Made by a program: the position numbers and the translations under genes
Assembly (NCBI GenBank): GCA_015494735.1
Contig: WGAQ01000117.1
Coordinates: forward strand, 1 to 26,579
Reading direction: 5' to 3'
Origin: Caldifarciminota bacterium
Lineage (GTDB): Bacteria > Hydrothermota > Hydrothermia > LBFQ01 > DSFT01
Length of the DNA: 26,579 nucleotides
Part shown: piece after piece, positions 7,495-16,700 of the stretch
How positions within the stretch are numbered: the stretch's first letter is position 1
Layout of the letters: each line of letters opens with the position of its first letter
Notes under the pieces: generated by a model
What the model saw: only the letters and a program-made list of their open reading frames with translations
Told to the model about the DNA's origin: nothing
Databases searched by the model: none

Positions 7495-8655
7495 ATGAGA
7501 ATTCTGCATATCACTTTAGATTACAGGCCCACAATCGGTGGCATAGCCACTTATGTGGAAAATCTACATCTATTCCTGAATAGAAGGGGAATCGATTCGA
7601 GGATTCTGCACATAGTGGAGGATAGCGGCAGGGATGGTCTGGAGGATGAAGGGACCGGTGTATATCACCTGCACATGAAAAAGAATCTCAGGGATTACAG
7701 GAAATTGACTCAGGCAGGCAGGGTCAGGAGAGTGGTGGAAAGATTGAACCCGGACCTCCTCCACCTTCACACCCTAAATGGACCCGAGTACATCTTCTAC
7801 AGGTGGAAATACCCCTGGGTGTGGACGGGACATTTCAGCCAGTTGAAGAGTCTTCTGGAATCCACAAGGCCCAAAGACCTTATCGTAAAGGCTGTACTCA
7901 AGAGGCTCTATATGGATGCCCGGGTTCTCATAGGTGTAAGCACCACTTCCGCAGAACTCATATCCAGATTGGTGGAGCATCCCCGAATACGCGTGGTTCC
8001 GGGAGGTGTGGATATCGACAGATTCCGTCCGGACGAGAAGGACCGCAGGGAAATGCGGGAAAAGCTGGAAGTTGGGGGAGATGACATAGTGGTCTTCTAT
8101 CCATCGAGATGGGCTCCGGTTAAGGGAACCCACATCATGGCACAGGCCATAGACCACATCGCGAGGGAAATGCCTTCCGTTTTCAGAAAACTCGTATTCC
8201 TCCTGACGGGAAGGGCTTCGGCTCCAGTATCGTACAGGAGAGAGGTGGAGGAGAAGATTCCTCCGGATGCCCGCGTAATAATCATGGACCGCATAGACCC
8301 CCAGGATATGCCCCTGTACTACAGGGCATCGGACATAGTTGCAGTCCCATCCCTGTTCGAGATGCAGGGGATATCCGTGCTGGAAGCGATGGCAAGTGCC
8401 GTACCGGTCGTGGCATCGAAGGTGGGAGGAATAACCGGAATACTGAGGGACGGAATGGACGGATTTCTCGTAGAGCCAGGAAATCCCGCGGAACTGGCGG
8501 ATAAGATAATACACCTGTCAGAAAGTGAGAATCTACGCAGGAAGATGGGCGAGGTGGCACGAAAAAGGGCGATGGAATTCTCCTGGACCCGGGTTGCAGA
8601 GAGGATGGAAGAGATATACAGGGAGGCATCGAATTTCAACCTCCGGGAAAGGTGA
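7495..8655 (+). CDS. Family 4 glycosyltransferase
   Basis: A 386-residue GT-B fold enzyme. The N-terminal domain begins MRILHITLDYRPTIGGIATYVENLH, the GGIATY loop being typical of GT4. PDLLHLHTLNG and WTGHFSQ follow. The donor domain has PGGVDIDRFRPDEK, YPSRWAPVKGTHIMAQA, the E-x7-E motif (E289, E297) in SLFEMQGISVLEAMASAVPVVAS and a GGITGILRDGMDGFLVEPGN tail. No membrane segment. It is the first gene of a three-GT4 operon that probably adds successive sugars to one glycan. Early codons include TTA and CTA, which are absent from rpoC and its downstream neighbour. Acceptor and donor are not identifiable. Confidence 0.87.
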   Translation: MRILHITLDYRPTIGGIATYVENLHLFLNRRGIDSRILHIVEDSGRDGLEDEGTGVYHLHMKKNLRDYRKLTQAGRVRRVVERLNPDLLHLHTLNGPEYIFYRWKYPWVWTGHFSQLKSLLESTRPKDLIVKAVLKRLYMDARVLIGVSTTSAELISRLVEHPRIRVVPGGVDIDRFRPDEKDRREMREKLEVGGDDIVVFYPSRWAPVKGTHIMAQAIDHIAREMPSVFRKLVFLLTGRASAPVSYRREVEEKIPPDARVIIMDRIDPQDMPLYYRASDIVAVPSLFEMQGISVLEAMASAVPVVASKVGGITGILRDGMDGFLVEPGNPAELADKIIHLSESENLRRKMGEVARKRAMEFSWTRVAERMEEIYREASNFNLRER

Positions 8656-8661
8656 TTCTTC

Positions 8662-9819
8662 ATGAAGGTGCTCCTGGTAAATACCCTGTACGAACCATAC
8701 GTACTCGGGGGAGCAGAGCGCTCTGTCCGGATTATAGCCAGTTATCTGAAATCCAGGGGTATCATTCCCGTGGTGGCAACCACCTTCACGGAAGACCGGG
8801 TCGATTATATCGATGGAATAAGGGTTTATCGTATCAGAACTCCCAACCTGTACTGGCCCTATCATGCAAAGCGAAAGTCCCCGATAGTAAAACCGATATG
8901 GCACGTAATAGATTCCTGCAATCCCATAACCACAGGGAAAATCAGAAGACTGATAACGGAGGAAAAGATAGACCTGCTTCACACCAACAATCTGGCGGGA
9001 TTCTCCACATCCGTATGGAATGCAGATGTACCCAAAGTTCACACTCTGAGGGACCTCTATCTCATGTGCATCCGCTCGACCATGTTCAGAGGAGGCAGGG
9101 AATGCAAAAGACAGTGCCCCGAATGCAGATTGCTGTCCATACCCAGAAGAATCATGAGCAGGAAGGTGGATGCAGTAACCGGCATAAGCAGGTACATACT
9201 GGAGAAGCACCTGCATCTCGGATACTTTTCCGGAGCGAGTATAAAGGAAACCATATATAACCCCATAGAAAGGATTTTCACACCCCGCAGACCCGGACTT
9301 CCGCCCGTTATATTCGGATACTCAGGTTCACTGGCACCCCACAAGGGAATAGAATTCCTTCTGAAAGCCTTTTCGAGGGTAAAGGGCCAATCCCGATTGC
9401 TCGTATTCGGGAAGGCACCGGAGCCCCATTATGAGACATATCTGAGGAGAAAATACGAATCGGAAAGGGTGATTTTCATGGGATTCGTGAATCCGGAAGA
9501 AATATACGTTCAGATACACGTCCTCATCGTTCCCTCCCTTCTGAACGAGCCATTCGGAAGGGTTATTCCGGAAGCCTATTCCCACGGAATCCCGGTCATT
9601 GCATCCAGAAGGGGAGGGATACCGGAGATAGTGATTCCGGGGGAAACGGGTCTTCTGTTCAGCACCATGGATGAACTGGTGGAAAAAATGGAGTTCTTCA
9701 TCCAGAACCCGCGCGAAATAATCAGAATGGGAGACAATGCCATAGAGTTTGCCAGGAGATTCCTGCCCGAAAACACGATAGAAAGCTACATCGCCATATA
9801 CGAGGAGATAAAACGATGA
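8662..9819 (+). CDS. Family 4 glycosyltransferase with Cys-rich insert
   Basis: A 385-residue GT-B enzyme beginning MKVLLVNTLYEPYVLGGAERSV. After HTLRDLYLMC comes a short cysteine-rich stretch (C136, C148, C152, C155, the last two as CPEC). This stretch occurs in one GT4 subgroup and may bind a metal. The donor domain has FGYSGSLAPHKGIEFLLKAF, FMGFVNPEEI and the E-x7-E motif (E296, E304) in LLNEPFGRVIPEAYSHGIPVIAS. It starts 6 bases after the previous stop with an AAAGGTGAT site upstream. Its stop overlaps the next start as ATGA, so the two are likely translationally coupled. Substrates unknown. Confidence 0.87.
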   Translation: MKVLLVNTLYEPYVLGGAERSVRIIASYLKSRGIIPVVATTFTEDRVDYIDGIRVYRIRTPNLYWPYHAKRKSPIVKPIWHVIDSCNPITTGKIRRLITEEKIDLLHTNNLAGFSTSVWNADVPKVHTLRDLYLMCIRSTMFRGGRECKRQCPECRLLSIPRRIMSRKVDAVTGISRYILEKHLHLGYFSGASIKETIYNPIERIFTPRRPGLPPVIFGYSGSLAPHKGIEFLLKAFSRVKGQSRLLVFGKAPEPHYETYLRRKYESERVIFMGFVNPEEIYVQIHVLIVPSLLNEPFGRVIPEAYSHGIPVIASRRGGIPEIVIPGETGLLFSTMDELVEKMEFFIQNPREIIRMGDNAIEFARRFLPENTIESYIAIYEEIKR

Positions 9820-10907
9820 GTCCGCTCACAGTGGATGCCCGTATGCTTTTTTCGTCGGGAATAGGCAGTTATCTAAGGAATATTCTCGTGAGGATAAAGT
9901 CCCATATTCCCGCCAGAATGGTATTGATTGGAAAACCCCGGGAAATAAAAGAGGTCCTGCGGGATGACGCACTCATCATTCCCGAGTACACCGATGCATA
10001 CTCCCCGCTGTGGCATCTGAAAGTCCCTTTCAAAGTGCCCGCGTCGAAACTATTCTGGTCCCCCCATTACAGCGTTCCTTTGACACCCATAAGGGCAAAA
10101 AGGAGAATCACCACGATTCACGACCTCTTTCACATAAGATTCGAGCACATGTATGGATTCGCAACCCGCCTGTACGCCAGAGTACTCATGCGAAGAGCCC
10201 TCGAAAGCGATGTAATAATCACCGTATCCGATTTCACCAGGAAGGAAATCATCGAAGTGTTCGACATCGATGAGAAGAAAATCCGGGTAATTTACAACGG
10301 AGTGGATACAGCCTTCTTCAGGCCCTCACCGAACAGGGAGATTCTGCACAGATATTCGGTGAAGGAGCCCTATATCCTGTACGTGGGGAATATCAAACCC
10401 CACAAGAACCTGAAAACCCTCATAAAAGCATTCGCCCTCATCATGAAAGTGGAGGACGCCAATCTGGTCATAGTGGGAAGGATTAAGGGGCTCAGGACCC
10501 CGGATACCGAATTGCTTCGTCTCATAGAACATTTGAAATCAGGAGACAGGGTACGCATCCTGGAAGAAGTCCCGATAGAGGACCTTCCGGCCCTTTACAC
10601 ACATGCGATTTTCCTGGTATTTCCATCCCTGTACGAGGGCTTTGGACTGCCTCCGCTGGAGGCCATCGCCTGCGGGACTCCGGTAATACTTTCGGATATA
10701 CCCGTCCTGAGAGAAATATACGGGAACGATGCCATCTATTTCCCGCCCGGAGACCACAGGAAACTGGCCGACCTTATGCTTCAATTCTTACGGGACGAAA
10801 GACTCAGGAAGGAAACCCTTAATAAACTGAAACATCTCCCGGAAAAGTATTCCTGGGAGAAATCAGCCCGGGAGCATCTGATGTTATTCAACGACCTCTT
10901 GAAATAA
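9816..10907 (+). CDS. Family 4 glycosyltransferase, mannosyltransferase-like
   Basis: A 363-residue GT-B enzyme. The N-terminal SPLTVDARMLFSSGIGSYLRNIL and the IHDLFHIRFEHMYGFATRLYARVLMRRAL segment are typical of the WbaZ/MtfA-like mannosyltransferase group within GT4. The donor domain has VSDFTRKEI, IYNGVDTAFFRP, YILYVGNIKPHKNLKTLIKAF and the E-x7-E motif (E274, E282) in SLYEGFGLPPLEAIACGTPVILSDIPVLREI. A GAGGAGAT site lies just before the ATG inside the upstream gene. Its 3' end overlaps the convergent ruvA gene by 20 bases, and no terminator is visible. The mannose assignment rests on resemblance only. Confidence 0.87.
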   Translation: MSPLTVDARMLFSSGIGSYLRNILVRIKSHIPARMVLIGKPREIKEVLRDDALIIPEYTDAYSPLWHLKVPFKVPASKLFWSPHYSVPLTPIRAKRRITTIHDLFHIRFEHMYGFATRLYARVLMRRALESDVIITVSDFTRKEIIEVFDIDEKKIRVIYNGVDTAFFRPSPNREILHRYSVKEPYILYVGNIKPHKNLKTLIKAFALIMKVEDANLVIVGRIKGLRTPDTELLRLIEHLKSGDRVRILEEVPIEDLPALYTHAIFLVFPSLYEGFGLPPLEAIACGTPVILSDIPVLREIYGNDAIYFPPGDHRKLADLMLQFLRDERLRKETLNKLKHLPEKYSWEKSAREHLMLFNDLLK

Positions 10908-11460
10908 CCAGGGCCCTCTTCACCAGTTCCTCCACCGAATCGATTTTCCCCTCCTTCAGGGCGGAGAATATGGCTCTGCGGGCAGTGGCGTAATCCAGAC
11001 CCAGGGACACCAGAACGCTCAAGGCCTGTGCGGCCATTTCCATATCCCCTCCCTCTTCTCCCATGTCCATGAGCTTATCCTTCAATTCCAGTATGATTCT
11101 CTCTGCCGTCTTTCTCCCCACCCCCCTCACTCCGGACAGGGCCTTCACATCTTCCGTGGCCACGATTTCCCTCAGCTGGGCGGGCGTAAAGTGGGACAGG
11201 ATGGACATGGCGGTGGCAGGACCCACCTTGGATATGGAGATGAGTTGCTCGAAGAGGAGCCTCTCCCCTCTGCTTCTGAAACCGTACAGCCGGACCCCCC
11301 TCTCGGATATGGAAAGATGGGTGTAAAGGAGCACCTCCTCCCCCTCTTCGAGATGATAATGAAGGGGAATGACCACCTCCAAGACCAGCCCCCCGACCGT
11401 CTCCACGGCCACGGTTCCCCCCATGGACTCGAGAACCCTACCCCTTATGGCGTAAACCAC
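10888..11460 (-). CDS. ruvA: Holliday junction branch migration protein RuvA
   Basis: 190 residues, normal for RuvA. It tetramerises on Holliday junctions and loads the RuvB helicase. Domain I (OB fold, 1-63) starts MVYAIRGRVLE and includes the LYGF motif near 58-61. Domain II has two helix-hairpin-helix motifs, ISKVGPATAMSIL (75-87) and LSGVRGVGRKTAERIILELKDKL (108-130). A flexible EEGGDMEM linker leads to domain III (about 143-188), which contacts RuvB. It overlaps ruvC by 23 bases, so it is co-transcribed from the yebC promoter. ruvB does not follow; the next gene is convergent. Confidence 0.95.
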   Translation of the reverse strand: MVYAIRGRVLESMGGTVAVETVGGLVLEVVIPLHYHLEEGEEVLLYTHLSISERGVRLYGFRSRGERLLFEQLISISKVGPATAMSILSHFTPAQLREIVATEDVKALSGVRGVGRKTAERIILELKDKLMDMGEEGGDMEMAAQALSVLVSLGLDYATARRAIFSALKEGKIDSVEELVKRALVISRGR

Positions 11461-11917
11461 CGGACCTCTTCCTGTTTAAATAGGTGTAAACGAGGGCAAG
11501 CGCGTCGCTCTCGTGGTCGTTGGGTGTGCTTCTGAGACCGAACAGGGCCCGAATCATGAATTGAACCTGCTGCTTGGACGCCCTCCCATTCCCGGCGACA
11601 GAGAGTTTGGCGGCTGTGGGGGAAATCTCTTCCACCGTGAGTCCCATCTGCGAAAGCAGAAGGAGAACCACACCTCTGGCGGAGCCCAGGGCTATAGCAG
11701 TGGAAGGATTTCTGTGATAGATAACGGATTCCACTACTGCCACTTCCGGGAAGAATTCCTGTATTATAGAGCGGAGCCTGTCATAGATAAACTGGAGTCG
11801 GGCAGGAAGAGGACCCCTGCCCGGTCTTATGGTCTCCAGATGAAGAACCTTCAGGTCATCTTCGCAGACAGCAACCCCCGTACTGGTGAGGGACACATCC
11901 AGCCCGATGATTTTCAT
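11438..11917 (-). CDS. ruvC: Holliday junction resolvase RuvC
   Basis: 159 residues. It makes symmetric nicks across Holliday junctions. The RNase H-like active site is visible as D7 (MKIIGLD), E63 (VVESVIY), H135 and D138 in NDHESDALAL. The third acidic position is His rather than the Asp of the E. coli enzyme; as I recall, the Thermus protein also has His there, so the active site is intact. GNGRASKQQVQFMI is the conserved DNA-contact region. The start overlaps the yebC stop as ATGA, and its end overlaps the ruvA start. Confidence 0.95.
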   Translation of the reverse strand: MKIIGLDVSLTSTGVAVCEDDLKVLHLETIRPGRGPLPARLQFIYDRLRSIIQEFFPEVAVVESVIYHRNPSTAIALGSARGVVLLLLSQMGLTVEEISPTAAKLSVAGNGRASKQQVQFMIRALFGLRSTPNDHESDALALVYTYLNRKRSGGLRHKG

Positions 11918-12663
11918 CCAGCAAGGGCTTCCAGTTCTTCAGCTGCTATGTCGAAGTTGGCGTACACTTCCTGAACGTCGTCGTGTTCTTCCAGTGCTTC
12001 GTAGAGTTTCAGAACCTTCTTTGCCATCTCACCGGCTATGGGAACAGTGTTCTTGGAAAGCATGGTCAACTGAGCAGAGGATATGGGGATGCCGGCCTTC
12101 TCCAAGGCCTCCTTCACCTGAGAAAATGCTTTCGGGGATGTATATACCACGAACTGGTTCCCCTCCGTCTCCATATCATCGGCTCCCGCCTCCAGAACTA
12201 TCTCCAGAAGGCTCTCCTCATCGGTGGCATCAGATGGGATGTAAATCACTCCCCTCTCCTCGAACTGCCACAGAACCGAGCCGCTGGTGGCCAGGTTTCC
12301 ACCGTGCTTGCTGAATATATGCCTGATTTCGTTGACCGTCCTGTTCTTGTTGTCAGTCACAGTCTTTATTACGAAAGCCACCCCACCGGGTCCATACCCC
12401 TCGTATATGACTTCCTCGTACTGGGTTCCTCCCTCTTCCCCCGTTGCCCTCTTAATGGCCCTCTCTATGTTCTCCTTGGGCAAATTGTGCTGTTTGGCTT
12501 TCTCCAGGACCATCCTGAGGCGGGGATTCATGTCGGGGTCAGGCCCGCCCTGCCGCACAGCCACTATTATTTCCCTTACCAGTTTGGAGAAAATCTTCCC
12601 CCGCTTGGCATCTTTCGCCGCTTTCTTGTGCTTAATCTGCGCCCAATGACTATGACCAGCCAT
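11914..12663 (-). CDS. yebC: YebC/PmpR-family protein
   Basis: 249 residues, standard family length, beginning MAGHSHWAQIKHKKAAKDAKRGKIFSKLVREI, a signature stretch. GGPDPDMNPRLRMVLEKAKQHNLPKENIERAIKRATG and YEGYGPGGVAFVIKTVTDNKNRTVNEIRHIFSKHGGNL are also nearly canonical. Family members are described as transcription regulators; some work on translation factors relieves ribosome stalling. In many bacteria yebC precedes ruvC-ruvA, as here. The predicted transcription start is the A of its ATG, so the mRNA should be leaderless. No ribosome site is present. Confidence 0.95.
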   Translation of the reverse strand: MAGHSHWAQIKHKKAAKDAKRGKIFSKLVREIIVAVRQGGPDPDMNPRLRMVLEKAKQHNLPKENIERAIKRATGEEGGTQYEEVIYEGYGPGGVAFVIKTVTDNKNRTVNEIRHIFSKHGGNLATSGSVLWQFEERGVIYIPSDATDEESLLEIVLEAGADDMETEGNQFVVYTSPKAFSQVKEALEKAGIPISSAQLTMLSKNTVPIAGEMAKKVLKLYEALEEHDDVQEVYANFDIAAEELEALAG

Positions 12664-12667
12664 ACAT

Positions 12668-12677
12668 GAATTTTAAA
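12668..12677 (-). promoter_or_regulatory. Promoter -10 element of yebC-ruvC-ruvA
   Basis: Reads TTTAAAATTC on the minus strand. Seven bases from the TAAAAT hexamer (12675 to 12670) is 12663, the A of the yebC ATG. No ribosome site lies between. Confidence 0.6.
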
Positions 12678-12729
12678 GCATATTCGGGAAAATCGAAATG
12701 CTGGAAGCTGCTGGCTCCGGGAGATGGAA

Positions 12730-13782
12730 TCACCTATCCCCTGCTTCCACCTTCTCTATACCCCTCGGAGTGATACGATATATTCCGATGTAATCGCTCT
12801 TCTTGGATATCAGGTACTCCCCGGATACCCCGTACAGGACCCCGTAGTGAAGCAGATAACTCTTCGCCGAATCCACGCTCTCCGCGTGGGTATATACATC
12901 TCTTACCAGGGTACCCGCATCGTATCCAATGAATGCCATTTCGGTGGGTTCTTCGTCGTATCTCTTCATGTAATCTTCCACGAAGGCATACTTCTTGTCG
13001 AGTCTCACCAGATAGGAGGAGTATCGGGGTCCATACAGACCGAATATGTAGAGATTATCCGTGAACCCTATGAGAAGGGAAATCGTCTTCCTGTCCAGCC
13101 ACGAATCGAGGGCATAGACATTGCCCCTGAAGCCCATCTTCCTCAGGTTCAGATACATGTTGACGGAAGGGAGTCCCCCATCCGAAAAGAAGATGGCCCT
13201 GAAACCCCTTATGTCCTTCATTATCTCCTTGACCTCTTCCTTCTTAACAGCAGCGCTCCTGAGGAGTATGGTGGGAACCGGATAGTAGGCATCGAAGAAC
13301 TTCTTTATGGACAGACCGTTGAGGGTTCTCTCGTACATAAGGACGAAGGATGTATCGCCCATCCGGCTGGAATAATCCAGGAATTTTATGATGGAAGCAT
13401 AGGTCTTGTAGTTGAAGGGATAGACATAATTCCCGTAGGTTCCCAGATACACGTCGTAGGCGACCGGCAGGATGTCCAGTACCCTGTTCCTCATGGACAG
13501 GTCCGCAGCAATCCTGGCATTGGCGGGGAGTATGGGACCCACCACCAGAAAGGGATTCCTTCCAATGATGTCCAGATACAGGGAATCGAATGGCCTGTCC
13601 TGGGTCTCGTTGACCCTGTAGAAGGGTATGGAATCTCCAAGCGCCAGTTCGAATCCCCTGACGAATTCCCTGGATATCAGACTCAGCTCCCCCGTATCGG
13701 GCAGTATAAGGTATATGTCCTTTCCACCGTTTATAAGGGGGGACTGAAACCCCCCGAAGAGCAGGAGAATACCCGTGAGCAT
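12730..13782 (-). CDS. Periplasmic-binding-protein-like (type 1 fold) exported protein
   Basis: 350 residues. A short hydrophobic N-terminus (MLTGILLLFGGF) suggests export or a weak signal peptide. The body fits the LivJ-like/Peripla_BP_6 fold: KDIYLILPDTGELSLISREFVRGFELAL, FLVVGPILPANARIAADLS, GFRAIFFSDGGLPSVNMYLNLRKMGF and YMKRYDEEPTEMAFIGYDAGTLVRDVY. No permease genes are nearby, so it may be a sensor or an LpoA-like envelope factor rather than a transporter subunit. It follows rpoC with no gap: TAA is directly followed by ATG in the same frame, with AGGAAAGG at the end of rpoC as a ribosome site. It is therefore expressed as the last gene of the RNA polymerase operon. TTA, CTA and TCA codons are absent, as in rpoC. 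Confidence 0.72.
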   Translation of the reverse strand: MLTGILLLFGGFQSPLINGGKDIYLILPDTGELSLISREFVRGFELALGDSIPFYRVNETQDRPFDSLYLDIIGRNPFLVVGPILPANARIAADLSMRNRVLDILPVAYDVYLGTYGNYVYPFNYKTYASIIKFLDYSSRMGDTSFVLMYERTLNGLSIKKFFDAYYPVPTILLRSAAVKKEEVKEIMKDIRGFRAIFFSDGGLPSVNMYLNLRKMGFRGNVYALDSWLDRKTISLLIGFTDNLYIFGLYGPRYSSYLVRLDKKYAFVEDYMKRYDEEPTEMAFIGYDAGTLVRDVYTHAESVDSAKSYLLHYGVLYGVSGEYLISKKSDYIGIYRITPRGIEKVEAGDR

Positions 13783-16700
13783 TTATGCCCTTTCCTCTTC
13801 CGCGGGAACTTCTTTCTCTTCCTTCTCCACTTCCAGTATCACACCTCTGAGGTCCCTTCTTCCGGTACCGGCAGGGATTATTCCACCTATGATGACGTTT
13901 TCCTTCAATCCCCTGAGGGTGTCCTTCTTACCCCTGATGGATGCCATGGCCAGAACCTTGGTGGTCTCCTGGAAGGATGCAGCAGATATGAAGGAATCCG
14001 TGGACAGGGCCGCCCTGGTTATTCCCAGAAGCACGGGTCTGAAGGTGGCAGGTCTTCCGCCCGCAGCCCTCACCATTTCGTTTTCCTTCTTCACCACATC
14101 CAGGTCCACGATATCGCCCTCGAAGAGTTTGGTGCTTCCGGAATTCTCTATCCTGACCTTGCGGAGCATCTGGCGAACTATGATTTCTATGTGCTTGTCG
14201 TTGATTTCGACACCGGAGAGTTCGTACACTCCCTGAACCTTCTCGAAGATGTACTCCTGCACGTACTCCTTACCCTTGATGCGCAGCAGGTCGTGGGGGT
14301 CGATTTCTCCATCCGTCAGGGGCTCACCGGCCTCCACCCATTCGCCATCGTTGACGAGCAGGTACTTGCCATAGGGAATATCGTATCTTCTGACGGTCTT
14401 ACCATCGCGGGAGACCACTTCCAGTTTGAACACACCCTTCTCCAAACCCAGGATGCGCACGGTTCCATTGATTTCGGAAAGGATGGCCTTGTCGCTGGGA
14501 ACCCTCGCCTCGAATATGTCCTCCACCTTGGGCAGGCCACCCGTGATGTCCTTGGTCTTGGCAGTGGCCTTGGGAACCTTGGCTATCACTTCACCGGCTT
14601 CCACCTCCGGGTCCTCACCGGCCAGTTGCTTCTGGAACTTCTCGTATGCGGACAGAGTCAGATGACATTCGTGAACCAGGGGAATCTCCTCCAGAACCTC
14701 TCCCGTCTCCTTATCCAGTATGACAGCCTTCGGATAGAGTTTCCTGGGCTTGGAAACCTCGACTATGTATTCGACCTTACCTCCCTCCACCTCCTCCTTG
14801 AGGGTGATGCCGGGTATGAGGTCCTCGAACCTTATGACGCCGGACCTGGTGGCAAGGATGGGCAGGGAGTAGGGCTCCCATTCCACCAGAACCTGACCCT
14901 TCCTGACCTTCTGTCCATCATCCACGTACAGGTGGGCACCGAAGGGTATCTTGTATGTCCTTACGGTCTGCCCTTCCACCCTGATGGAACCCTTCTTGCT
15001 TATGACCAGTTTGTAATCGCCCTTGTCTATGTACTGTATCCTGTCGTATTTAACCACCCCATCGAATGGCGCCTTTATATCCGCCTCCTCAGTCACCCTT
15101 TCGGCTATTCCACCCGTGTGGAAGGTTCTGAGGGTCAACTGGGTTCCGGGCTCACCGATGGACTGGGCGGCAATTATGCCCACCGCCTCACCCACATCCA
15201 CCAGTTTGCCCGTGGCCAGATTCCTGCCATAGCACTTGGCGCAGACTCCGAATTCGGCCTCGCAGTAAAGCACAGACCTGACGGAAACTTCCTCCACGCT
15301 GGAATTCTGTATCCTGTCGGCAATCTCCTCCGTAATCTCCTCGCCGGCTGCAACGATGGTCTCGCCGGTAACAGGGTCGATAACATCCTGTGCCGCAATT
15401 CTGCCAACGATTTTCTTGCGTATATCCTTCCTGGTGCCGTCGGCTTCCCTCTCTATCTTTATGACCCTTCCACGGAAGGTTCCACAATCCTCCATCGTGA
15501 CGGTAACATCCTGGGCCACATCCACGAGTCTTCTGGTGAGATAACCGGCGCTTGCTGTCTTGAGAGCGGTATCGGAGAGACCCTTCCTCGCACCGTGGGT
15601 GGATATGAAGTACTCCATCATCTTCAGACCTTCCTTGAGGGACGAGATAACGGGTATTTCGATGAGGTCACCGATTTCGCCTTTCCTGGAGGGTCTGGCC
15701 ATGAGACCCCTCATGGCAGCCAGCTGTTTCATCTGGTCGATGCTACCACGGGCACCGGAGAAGACCATCATATAGATGGGGTTGAAGCCGTCCTTATCCT
15801 TGGAGATGACCTCCACCAGTCTGTTCTTGAGTTCGTCGGAAGCCCTGGTCCAGATATCCAGAACCTGCTGGTAATGCTCCGCACGGGATATCTGTCCCTT
15901 CTTCAGCTTCCTGTCCAGTTTCTCCACTTCCTTGAAGGCTTTCTCTATAATCTTCTCCTTATCGGGCGGAATGATGAGGTCGTCTATACCGAATGTCACA
16001 CCGGAAACGGATGCGTACTTGAATCCCAGGTCCTTCAAATCATCCAGAAAGGCAGCAGTTTCCCACGCCCCCACCAGCCTGTGGGTTTCCAGAACGATGT
16101 TGGCTATCGCCTTCTTGTTAAGCTCCTCGTTGATGAATCCGAGTTTCTCGCGAACTTCCGGACGCAGTATCTGGTTGAAGATGATTCTTCCCGCGGTGGT
16201 CTTAACCAATTCGTAGTTGTTGGAAAGGACCAGAGGGTCTCCCTCCTTCGAAATGGGAACGATTATGGGGTCGTGGAGCCCGATTACACCCATCTCCAGA
16301 GCCTTGAGGGCCTCCTCTATGGTGGCAAATCTCTTAATCTCGCTATCCTTCTTGCTTTCGAAATCGCTCCTTACCTTGGTTATGTAGTTCACCCCTATGA
16401 CCATGTCCTGGGTGGCGGTGGCCAGAGGCTTGCCATGGGCGGGGGAAAGGATGTTGTGGGGGGACATCATGAGCATGTAGGTCTCCATCTGGGCCTCGGG
16501 GGATATGGGCAGGAATATGGCCATCTGGTCTCCGTCGAAGTCGGCGTTGTAGGCGGTACACACCATGGGATGGAGTTTTATGGCCTTCTCCTCCACCAGG
16601 ACGGGCTCGAAAGCTTGTATGGAAGGCCTGTGGAGGGTCGGAGCGCGGTTGAGCCACACGGGGTGGTGCTTCACCACCTCCTCGAGAACCTCCCAGACCT

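Noticed and set aside
12703..12718. Small stem (GGAGC, loop, GCTTCC) after the last gene of the rpo operon
   Set aside because: Only 5 pairs with a bulge and no continuous T-tract; too weak to call a terminator.
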